Assembly (NCBI GenBank): GCA_944392695.1
Contig: CALXXN010000006.1
Coordinates: 1 to 64,000, forward strand
DNA: 64,000 nt
Direction: 5' to 3'
From: an uncultured Spirochaetales bacterium
GTDB lineage: Bacteria > Spirochaetota > Spirochaetia > Sphaerochaetales > Sphaerochaetaceae
The translations under genes were made by a program, and so were the position numbers. Every line of letters begins with the position of its first letter. Position 1 is the stretch's first letter. This document shows, one piece after another, positions 57,724 to 64,000 of the stretch. The notes under the pieces are model-generated. The model ran no database searches, had not been told where the DNA came from, and saw only the letters and a list, made by a program, of their open reading frames with translations.

Positions 57724-58725
57724 ATGATCGAGCGCTATCTGGAGATGAAGGATGGTCACAGGCTGTTCCTGAGGACCTGGCCCGCTGAGGGCAAGGCTGT
57801 TGCGACTCTTCATATAAACCATGGCATGGCTGAACATTCACTGCGTTATGATGGCTTTGCCAGGTATATGAACAGCCTTGGCTTCACCGTCTATGCCCAG
57901 GACCACAGGGGGCATGGGCTGACCAAGGAAGAGGAGGAGAGGGGCTGGTTCTGTGCAGAGAATGGCTGGGATGTCGTCGTGCAGGACTCGATCGCCGTCG
58001 ACCAGTTGATCGCGGGGGAGGCTGGCTACCTGCCACACTTCATCCTAGGGCATTCAATGGGCTCGTTCATAACCCGTACCGCCCTGACAAGGGCTGGCGA
58101 CCTTTATTCTGGTGCCGTCATCATGGGTACAGGCGCGGGCCAGGGCCTGCTTGGCGCGATTGGCAAGTCGATCGCACGCCGCCATGTCAGGAAGTATGGT
58201 GGACGCATGCCTGACCACCGGCTCGACAAGCTCTCTTTCGGTGCCTATAACAAGCATTTCAAACCAATCAAGACGTCAGCTGACTGGCTGACACGGGATC
58301 CGGAGGAAGTGCGCAAGTATCTGGATGACCCGCTTTGTGGTTTCGTGTGCTCGTCACAGTTCTTCTACGACCTCCTGACAGGAATCGAGGCCGCGAACGA
58401 CCCCGACCTGGCCAAGAAGGTCCCTCCTGTGCTGCCCATGCTGATCGTCTCTGGTTCCGAGGACCCTGTCGGAGGGTATGGCAAGGGTGTCAGGAAGGTT
58501 GCCGACCTCTATAGGAAGGCTGGTGTCCGTGTCGTGGACTTGAAGCTTTTCGAAGGTGGCCGCCATGAGATCCTTAATGAAACCAACAAGGACGAGGTCT
58601 ACGCATATGTAGGCTCCTGGCTGTCCCACCTTGCTTCAGGATATGGTGAGAACGGCTCTGTTGTTGACAGGATGCCTCCTGAAGATGAGTTCTCCCGTAT
58701 CGCGAGGAATGCGAACAATGAGTGA
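57724..58725 (+). CDS. Alpha/beta hydrolase, monoacylglycerol-lipase-like
   Basis: A 333-residue cytoplasmic serine hydrolase. The pattern I-N-H-G-M-A-E-H-S-L-R-Y near the N-terminus and A-Q-D-H-R-G-H-G are typical of lysophospholipase/MGL-type enzymes; the nucleophile is in LGHSMGS, the Asp in S-G-S-E-D-P-V-G and the His in G-G-R-H-E-I-L. It would release glycerol from monoacyl or lyso lipids, which glycerol kinase could use. It overlaps the next start by 8 nt. Confidence 0.86.
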   Translation: MIERYLEMKDGHRLFLRTWPAEGKAVATLHINHGMAEHSLRYDGFARYMNSLGFTVYAQDHRGHGLTKEEEERGWFCAENGWDVVVQDSIAVDQLIAGEAGYLPHFILGHSMGSFITRTALTRAGDLYSGAVIMGTGAGQGLLGAIGKSIARRHVRKYGGRMPDHRLDKLSFGAYNKHFKPIKTSADWLTRDPEEVRKYLDDPLCGFVCSSQFFYDLLTGIEAANDPDLAKKVPPVLPMLIVSGSEDPVGGYGKGVRKVADLYRKAGVRVVDLKLFEGGRHEILNETNKDEVYAYVGSWLSHLASGYGENGSVVDRMPPEDEFSRIARNANNE

Positions 58726-59989
58726 TGAAGCCAAGGCCGATCTTCCTTTGAAGCGTCGGTTCTATGATTCCATCGATGATGTCTTCGTGATTGTCGTACG
58801 TGCCATAAGAGGCATGGCGCAGAACAATGTGACAATCATGGCATCAGGGCTCGTCTATTCGACCCTGGTCGCCATCATCCCCTGTATCACCTTCTTCGTC
58901 GCCTTCCTGTCTGTCTTCGGCCTGTTGCAGCCATTCATGAACGCCCTTGGTGGCCTCTTTGAGGACTTGTTCGGTTCCAGGATCGGCGACCAGCTCATGG
59001 ACCTGATCTCTCAGTACACATCCAATGCGATGGGGCTTGGAGTCTTCGGACTTGTCTCATTCATGATCACTGCCACCTTCTTGGTCGACAAGGTCTACAA
59101 CGTACTCAACCAGATCTTCCGCACCCAGCCCAGGGCAGGCAAGTTCCGCCGCTTCACAAGTTTCCTGACTTTCCTGATCATCGGTGTCGTGCTGCTGGCT
59201 GTCGTCATAGCACTCAACAGCTCGATCATGGGCTTCCTGCAGGTCAAGCTGACCGGTGATGGTATTGAGACCAGTTTTTCCAGCGAGGCCGTGAAGACCA
59301 TCATGGGCCTCATTGTGACACTTGGTGTGCTGTTCCTGCTTTATTACTTCGTACCTAATACGAAGGTGAGGTCCCGCTCGGCCCTCCTTGGTGCGGCGCT
59401 TGGCTCTTCCTGCCTCTGCCTGGTGTTCACGGTCTTCAAGATGATCGTGGGCAGGATGGTGACCTACTCTGTGATTTACGGCTCACTAGCATCGCTCTTC
59501 TTCGTCCTCCTCTTCCTGTATGTCTGCTGGTACATCATCCTGACTTGTGCTGAAGTGATCTATGTGCACCAGTTCAAACCTGCAGGCAGCCAGCTGGCGG
59601 GGCAGGCGGAGACTCCATCACGTCAGGTCGCAGATGCGGTGGATACAATGATGCTGGTCGCTTCAGCCTACCGTGCGGGACAGGGCGCGATGTCCCAGCG
59701 TGAGCTGACAAAACGGCTTGCTGTGACACCTGCGGTGTTGCAGGGCCACCTGGCCCTGCTGGTCAAGAAAGGACTGCTGATCGAGGTTCCTCAGGGTCGT
59801 AACATCGCCTATATCCCATCAAGGCCCTTGGACCAGATCCTGCTTTGCGACATCTTTGATGCTGTATATGGCTGGGATGACGACAATCCTGCTGATACAG
59901 CTGGCGAGGCTGTCGCCGAGCAGGTGCGCTCTTCAAGCAGCTCGACCCTGTCCAGCCTGACGTTGGAGAATCTCTTGGAGAGGGTTTGA
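58718..59989 (+). CDS. YihY/BrkB-family membrane protein with winged-helix tail
   Basis: A 423-residue protein: six membrane helices in the YihY (formerly wrongly RNase BN) pattern with F-L-V-D-K-V-Y-N-V-L-N-Q-I-F and a later Y-G-S-L-A-S, then from about residue 305 a cytoplasmic part resembling a winged helix (M-S-Q-R-E-L-T-K-R-L-A-V-T-P-A-V-L-Q-G-H-L) before a Ser-rich end. Such tails occur in family members; function unknown. The start at 58718 overlaps the lipase end. Confidence 0.85.
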   Translation: MSDEAKADLPLKRRFYDSIDDVFVIVVRAIRGMAQNNVTIMASGLVYSTLVAIIPCITFFVAFLSVFGLLQPFMNALGGLFEDLFGSRIGDQLMDLISQYTSNAMGLGVFGLVSFMITATFLVDKVYNVLNQIFRTQPRAGKFRRFTSFLTFLIIGVVLLAVVIALNSSIMGFLQVKLTGDGIETSFSSEAVKTIMGLIVTLGVLFLLYYFVPNTKVRSRSALLGAALGSSCLCLVFTVFKMIVGRMVTYSVIYGSLASLFFVLLFLYVCWYIILTCAEVIYVHQFKPAGSQLAGQAETPSRQVADAVDTMMLVASAYRAGQGAMSQRELTKRLAVTPAVLQGHLALLVKKGLLIEVPQGRNIAYIPSRPLDQILLCDIFDAVYGWDDDNPADTAGEAVAEQVRSSSSSTLSSLTLENLLERV

Positions 59990-59990
59990 C

Positions 59991-60446
59991 ATGTATGTAG
60001 ACATCAACAGCGCACAGCCCTTGGAAAAACACGACTTCCCCTCGCTCCCCCTTCCAGGGGCCAATGTGAGGCGGCGCTGGAAGGCAGGGGAGGTGGAATT
60101 CGTCCTTCAGAAGGATGCTCCATCCTGGTCTGGTGATGACATCACCTGCCTGCTGTATGCGCTTTCAGCCTGGCTTGATGGCGCACCCATTGCCGTATGC
60201 ACGATCGAGGCCTTGGACCTCAGGAGCCTTTCCTCCTCACTTGGTGTCAGTGAGAAGGAGCTGAAGCGGGAGCATGGTGTGCATGGCCATCTGGCATCCC
60301 CCCAGGTGGCAGGCTACTCGAAGGAAGGAAGGGAGGAGCTGGGGGCGCCTGGTTTCAATGTGGCGGATGAGGAGGCTGTGACCTCCTTCCTGCAGGAATA
60401 CCTCCTTGACAGCCTTGACATCGTTGATGAGCTGGTCGTGCTGTGA
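59991..60446 (+). CDS. Uncharacterised protein
   Basis: A 151-residue cytoplasmic protein with no motif I recognise; P-L-P-G-A-N-V-R-R-R-W-K-A-G-E-V-E-F-V-L and a strongly acidic C-terminus (S-L-D-I-V-D-E-L-V-V-L) are its visible features. It begins 1 nt after the YihY stop with GAGAGGG upstream, so it is co-expressed with that gene and the lipase. It ends 4 nt from the convergent glycosyltransferase gene. Confidence 0.6.
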   Translation: MYVDINSAQPLEKHDFPSLPLPGANVRRRWKAGEVEFVLQKDAPSWSGDDITCLLYALSAWLDGAPIAVCTIEALDLRSLSSSLGVSEKELKREHGVHGHLASPQVAGYSKEGREELGAPGFNVADEEAVTSFLQEYLLDSLDIVDELVVL

Positions 60447-60450
60447 GGTA

Positions 60451-61668
60451 TCAGATCCAGGGCAGGTGGGCACGGGTCCAATGATAGAACAGTGCAGGTC
60501 CAAGCGGCTTGTAGGGCAGCTTCGTCCTGACAGCGTCATTGTAGAGCCTTATCACTGACGCCGCGAAGACATGGGCGCCGAAGCGCTGGTCGACACGTTC
60601 CACAGCCCTTGCTGAGATGTCCTTCCATTCCTCCCTATGGCCCAGTATGTGGTCAAGACGTTCCTGGAAGGCTTCGTCTTCGCTGTAGGTGAATCCATTG
60701 TGGCCATCATCTATGACACCATCAAGGCAGGGGTCCTCCCTGCACAGGAGCACACGTCCTGCGGCCATGGCCTCCATGTACGTGAGGCCCTGTGTCTCGC
60801 TTGTCGAGGCTGATAGGAAGACATCTGCGATGTGGTAATAGGCTGGGACCTGGTCCTGTGGCACCATGCCTGTGAAGATGACACGTCCGGCCAGGGGGCT
60901 GCCTGCGGCCAGCTCCTCCAAGGAGGATTTGTCCGGGCCATCACCTACTATGATGAGTTGGAAGTCCTCTTCCTTCCTCTTCGAGAGCAGCCTTATGAGC
61001 TCGTCGATCTTCTTCTCCTTGCCAAGGCGTCCGATGAAGACAAGCCTGGTGAGGTCCGCCCTTATTTTGTGGCGTGCCATGATGGATGCCAGCTCCTCAT
61101 TGGAAGGACGGCGCTTGAAACGTTCGAGGTCCAGCCCTGTGGGTATGATATGGACAGGAGCCTTGACGCCATAGGATGAGAGCCTTCGGGCGGTCTTCAC
61201 ACTTGGGCATATGATGGCGCTCATGTATTTTGAGACATGTCGTATGTAGGCCTTGATGACCAGGCGTCCAATCCGCGGTGTGAGGTTCAGGTAGTGTACA
61301 TAGTCCTCATAATCGGTGTGGTAGGTCATGACCATGGGGCAGCCGATCGCATGGTAGATACGCTTGGCGTACCAGAATGTGGAGAATTCAGTGTTGCAGT
61401 GTATGATGTCCGGATGCCAGGCGATGAGTTCATCCAGGTGGAGCCTCGCAGTAGGGTGTTTGATCCTGACTTCAGGGTAGACAGCCCCGGCGCCATAACT
61501 CCCAAGGCGTGTCACAGCACCCTCGCGGCTTGATGAGAAGTCATCAGAGAGGGTGAGTATCCGGACCTCATGCCCTGCGGCCTCGAGGCGGTGCTGCAGT
61601 GTCACGACGGAGGTGACGACCCCGCTTACGGCGGGAAGATATCTGTCTGTGCAAAGTAGTATCCTCAT
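60451..61668 (-). CDS. GT4-family glycosyltransferase (diacylglycerol glycosyltransferase-like)
   Basis: A 405-residue GT-B enzyme. N-domain R-I-L-L-C-T-D-R-Y-L-P-A-V-S-G-V-V-T-S-V; C-domain F-I-G-R-L-G-K-E-K-K-I-D-E-L and the donor-site E-x7-E as T-S-E-T-Q-G-L-T-Y-M-E-A-M-A-A-G. The form resembles 1,2-diacylglycerol 3-glucosyltransferases (such as Acholeplasma alMGS) and mannosyltransferases. GGAGG is 6 nt before the ATG at 61668. It may act with the GT28 enzyme at the window start in glycolipid synthesis. Confidence 0.82.
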   Translation of the reverse strand: MRILLCTDRYLPAVSGVVTSVVTLQHRLEAAGHEVRILTLSDDFSSSREGAVTRLGSYGAGAVYPEVRIKHPTARLHLDELIAWHPDIIHCNTEFSTFWYAKRIYHAIGCPMVMTYHTDYEDYVHYLNLTPRIGRLVIKAYIRHVSKYMSAIICPSVKTARRLSSYGVKAPVHIIPTGLDLERFKRRPSNEELASIMARHKIRADLTRLVFIGRLGKEKKIDELIRLLSKRKEEDFQLIIVGDGPDKSSLEELAAGSPLAGRVIFTGMVPQDQVPAYYHIADVFLSASTSETQGLTYMEAMAAGRVLLCREDPCLDGVIDDGHNGFTYSEDEAFQERLDHILGHREEWKDISARAVERVDQRFGAHVFAASVIRLYNDAVRTKLPYKPLGPALFYHWTRAHLPWI

Positions 61669-61713
61669 AACGTCCTCCGACAATGATTCAAACGCCAATT
61701 TGTTACAAAGAGA

Positions 61714-61741
61714 TTAACAATACGTGAACTTGTGGTAATAA
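61714..61741 (+). promoter_or_regulatory. Possible promoter of the MFS transporter
   Basis: TTAACA (61714-61719), 16 bp, TAATAA (61736-61741). It makes the GTG at 61732 an impossible start if used. Confidence 0.35.
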
Positions 61742-61788
61742 GTGCCTACTCATGGAAAAAAAGACACCAAAGCGCTAAAGTCAGCTTC

Positions 61789-62973
61789 ATGGACAAAGAC
61801 GGCAAAACACAGTTCTGGACACTGAACGTGGCCTCGTTCCTCGGTCAGATGTCGATCAACATGGTCAACCTGGCCTTGGTCTACCACCTTCGTTACACGC
61901 TCTCCTGGAGTGCTGCCATGGTAGGGCTGGCCGCCAGCACATACACTGGCCTCTACCTGGTATGCAATCTCCTGCTGGGCCGTTTCTGGCAACGCATGCG
62001 CCCTGTCGCATCCCTCTGCCTCTCGCTATGTGGGATGGCTGCAAGTGCCGTGCTCGTCACCTTCTCATCTGCCGTCCCCATCATATTCCTCCTGCTGGTG
62101 CTCTATGGCTTCTTCATGAGCATGCTATGGCCACAGATGGAGGCCTGGATCACCAGGGATGCCGAGGGTGCTGAGTTGAACAAGCTGACAAGCGCCTTCA
62201 ACTTCTCCTGGTCCTTCGGCACGGCTGTATCGCCTTACCTGACTGGTTGGCTTGTCGCCTCATCACCGGCACTTGGACTCAGGACGGCGGCAGCTGTCTT
62301 CGTCCTGGTGGCCATCGTGCTCTCCCTGGTCACTGCGCTGACACCACGCATGAGGGCCGCGAGGGCGGAGAGCGAGCATATCAGGACGAGGCAGGAAGGC
62401 GATGGCGTGGATCACAGCACGCCGCTGCGCTACGACTCCTGGGCCGCGGTCTTCATCGTCTACACGGCTCTTTCCGTCGTGCTGAACATCTTCCCGATGC
62501 ACTGCACTGACACGGGGCTTTTTGATGAGACGGTGAGTGGGGCCTTGCTGCTTGCCAGGGGGCTTGCGACATGCCTGTGCTTCGTATGGCTGGGCCGTAC
62601 GCACTTCTGGCAGTTCAAGGCTTGGATGATTTACCTGATGGAGGGGTTCTTCGTGTTGACGACCTTCATCTTCTCTCCTGTCACAGGGCTTGCAGGCAAT
62701 GCGCTGTACCTGTGCATCTTTGGCATGATCTTCGCATTCTGCTACTCATTCTCGATCTTCCATAGCGCGGCGGGGGCCTTGGACAGGGGACGTCGGATGG
62801 TCATCCATGAGTGTGTGCTCACCACAGGGCAGGTGATAGGAGCCTCCTTTGGTGGTACGATTTATGAAGGCATGGGTTACAGGAATGTCCTTGTGGCGTT
62901 GGCTGCGATGGGCCTCGTCCTCATCGCACTGCAGTTCCTGGTCAGGGCCATTGTGTCAAGGAGGTCGGTGTGA
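61789..62973 (+). CDS. MFS transporter
   Basis: A 394-residue, 12-helix major facilitator. Visible: L-V-Y-H-L-R-Y-T-L-S-W-S-A-A-M-V-G-L-A-A-S at the first helix pair and M-L-W-P-Q-M-E-A-W-I. No strong substrate motif. The reading frame extends to a GTG at 61732 with a basic, unlikely leader; the ATG at 61789 starts the conserved part, though its ribosome binding site is poor. It overlaps the next gene (GTGA). Confidence 0.82.
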   Translation: MDKDGKTQFWTLNVASFLGQMSINMVNLALVYHLRYTLSWSAAMVGLAASTYTGLYLVCNLLLGRFWQRMRPVASLCLSLCGMAASAVLVTFSSAVPIIFLLLVLYGFFMSMLWPQMEAWITRDAEGAELNKLTSAFNFSWSFGTAVSPYLTGWLVASSPALGLRTAAAVFVLVAIVLSLVTALTPRMRAARAESEHIRTRQEGDGVDHSTPLRYDSWAAVFIVYTALSVVLNIFPMHCTDTGLFDETVSGALLLARGLATCLCFVWLGRTHFWQFKAWMIYLMEGFFVLTTFIFSPVTGLAGNALYLCIFGMIFAFCYSFSIFHSAAGALDRGRRMVIHECVLTTGQVIGASFGGTIYEGMGYRNVLVALAAMGLVLIALQFLVRAIVSRRSV

Positions 62974-63830
62974 GAGTTGGCGATACAGGCCTCGTCCTCG
63001 AGGGAGGGGCGATGAGGGGCATGTTCACAGCAGGTGTGCTTGACGTGTTCATGGAGAGCGGCTTGTGGTTCGACAATACGGTAGGGATTTCAGCCGGCGC
63101 TGTCTTCGGTTGTAATTACAAGAGCCACCAGATTGGACGCACAGTGCGTTACAACAAGCGTTTCTGTCAGAACCGCCACTATTGTTCCTGGTGGTCCTGG
63201 CTGACCACGGGTGACCTTTATGGGGCTGACTTCGGCTACAGGAGGATCCCTTTCGAGCTTGACAAGTTTGATACCGTGGCCTACCAGGCCGATCCAATGC
63301 GCTTCTGGGTCGGTGCGACGGACCTCTCTGATGGCCGTTGTGTCTTCCATGAATGTGTGAAAGGCGATGAGTATGACATACTCTGGATGAGGGCTTCAGC
63401 TTCGATGCCTGTCGTCTCCCGTGATGTCGTGATCGATGGACATCATTATCTTGATGGGGGTGTGGCTGATGCGATCCCCCTTGACTTCATGGAGGAGCAG
63501 GGCTTCAAAAGGAATGTGGTCCTGTTGACGCAGCCAGCGGGCTTTGTGAAAGAGCCGAACTCAATGCTTCCCATCATCAGGATGAAGTACAAGAAGAGTG
63601 CTCCTGCCCTTGTCGAGGCGATGGAGACCCGCCATACCAGGTATAACAAGACGCTTGAGGTCATACGCTCCCGTGAGGCTGAGGGCTCTGTCTTCTGCAT
63701 ACGCCCTCCCGAGGCGCTTGGTGTGAAATCCGTCGTCAAGGATCCTGATGAGCTTGAACGTGTCTACCAGGTCGGACGCCGTACTGGAGAGTCTGTCCTG
63801 CATCCATTGATGGATTTCCTTGGTGCCTGA
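62970..63830 (+). CDS. Cytoplasmic patatin-like phospholipase (YjjU-like)
   Basis: A 286-residue hydrolase without signal peptide. Oxyanion motif LEGGAMRGMF (a G-G-x-x-R-G variant), nucleophile Ser in V-G-I-S-A-G-A and catalytic Asp in L-D-G-G-V-A-D. The N-terminus and C-terminal length match the YjjU/RssA-like group of Gram-positive and enteric bacteria. Start is GTG overlapping the transporter stop. It is a different type from the exported patatin near 17 kb. Confidence 0.88.
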   Translation: MRVGDTGLVLEGGAMRGMFTAGVLDVFMESGLWFDNTVGISAGAVFGCNYKSHQIGRTVRYNKRFCQNRHYCSWWSWLTTGDLYGADFGYRRIPFELDKFDTVAYQADPMRFWVGATDLSDGRCVFHECVKGDEYDILWMRASASMPVVSRDVVIDGHHYLDGGVADAIPLDFMEEQGFKRNVVLLTQPAGFVKEPNSMLPIIRMKYKKSAPALVEAMETRHTRYNKTLEVIRSREAEGSVFCIRPPEALGVKSVVKDPDELERVYQVGRRTGESVLHPLMDFLGA

Positions 63831-63835
63831 GCCTG

Positions 63836-63844
63836 TGTTATCAT
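63836..63844 (+). promoter_or_regulatory. Extended -10 before the c-di-AMP receptor gene
   Basis: TGtTATCAT (hexamer 63839-63844), no -35; a leader with GAGGAGG (63857-63863) follows before the ATG. Confidence 0.45.
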
Positions 63845-63872
63845 TAGCAAAAGCATGAGGAGGTGCTGAAAT

Positions 63873-64000
63873 ATGAAGATGATTTTCTCAATCATAAACA
63901 AGGCCGATGAGGACATGACGGTCACAGCACTCAACGAGGCCGGTTTCTTCGCGACAAGACTCAGTACCATAGGAGGCTTCCTCAAGAAGTCGAACACTTC
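63873..64000 (+). CDS. darA: PII-like cyclic di-AMP receptor (DarA/PstA), 5' part
   Basis: The first 42 codons of a gene cut by the window edge. The start M-K-M-I-F-S-I-I-N-K-A-D-E-D and then L-N-E-A-G-F-F-A-T-R-L-S-T-I-G-G-F-L-K-K-S-N-T match the DarA/PstA family (DUF970), PII-like trimers that bind c-di-AMP; the T-x-L-x-S-T-G-G-F-L core is present. GAGGAGG is 9 nt before the ATG. With cdaA at 10 kb the window holds both synthesis and sensing of the nucleotide. Confidence 0.85.
   Translation, partial: MKMIFSIINKADEDMTVTALNEAGFFATRLSTIGGFLKKSNT

Noticed and set aside
61751-61777. Eight-codon frame (MEKKTPKR) before the MFS transporter as a leader peptide
   Set aside because: No ribosome binding site, no codon bias towards an amino acid and no following terminator, unlike the his leader.
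1-64000. tRNA, rRNA, CRISPR, insertion sequences, prophage, replication origin
   Set aside because: I looked through the gene-free gaps for T-arm (GTTCGA) patterns, regular repeats, transposase-like motifs and DnaA-box clusters and saw none.

Overview
The window reads as a continuous stretch of a bacterial chromosome with moderately high GC (by eye), closely packed genes and many 1-20 nt start/stop overlaps. I see no rRNA, tRNA, CRISPR array, transposase or phage gene. Two proteins imply an outer membrane: a patatin fused to an outer-membrane barrel, and a small barrel ending in an aromatic residue. With GPH-family sugar symporters, a class I two-subunit fumarase, c-di-AMP genes and diacylglycerol-type glycosyltransferases, this suggests an anaerobic, gut-type Gram-negative-like organism. 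A spirochaete of the Sphaerochaeta type is my guess; that is inference and no marker in the window proves it.

Layout. 0.4-4 kb: GPH sugar symporter with a GH3 glycosidase. 4-10 kb: Vsr endonuclease, M16 (PreP-like) peptidase, glycolipid glycosyltransferase, glycerol kinase. 10-22 kb: a long housekeeping run: diadenylate cyclase cdaA, YbbR/CdaR, acpS, truA, a degenerate uracil-DNA-glycosylase-like protein, priA, def, fmt, a type Vd patatin autotransporter, a radical SAM protein, both fumarase subunits and an FKBP lipoprotein. 23.7-31.5 kb: a complete histidine operon (hisG-D-C-B-H-A-F-IE) behind a His-rich leader peptide and an intrinsic terminator, ending in a coupled pentapeptide-repeat protein. 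31.5-34.2 kb (minus): radC and a GntR(YtrA)/ABC unit with its own operator. 34.3-37.4 kb: a candidate small RNA, then a copper operon with a CsoR-type operator, CopA with a fused CopZ-like domain that has its own ribosome binding site, and csoR.

37.4-41.2 kb (minus): what I consider the most interesting region. An outer-membrane protein, an OmpR-type regulator and a histidine kinase sit beside two paralogous small membrane proteins and another membrane protein. TGAAACA-type heptamers repeated every 11 bp lie upstream of the three transcription units, which suggests a self-contained envelope-response regulon. 41.2-45.2 kb (minus): molybdate uptake modABC with a broken modA, plus mogA and a moeA-like gene. 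45.4-48.8 kb: LacI regulator, GPH symporter, metallo-beta-lactamase-fold hydrolase. 48.9-52.7 kb: flavodoxin-like oxidoreductase, AzlCD amino acid exporter, cyclophilin-like protein, secreted lipoprotein nuclease. 52.7-56.7 kb (minus): MarR regulator and a heterodimeric ABC exporter with one degenerate nucleotide site. 56.7-64 kb: small hypothetical proteins, YfcE-like phosphodiesterase, monoacylglycerol-lipase-like hydrolase, YihY membrane protein, GT4 glycosyltransferase, MFS transporter, cytoplasmic patatin, and the start of a PII-like c-di-AMP receptor gene.

Promoters legible by eye follow a sigma-70 pattern (TTGAnn, 16-18 bp, often TGnTATCAT). At five genes the -10 box ends only 6-7 nt before the start codon and there is no good ribosome binding site, which suggests leaderless mRNAs.
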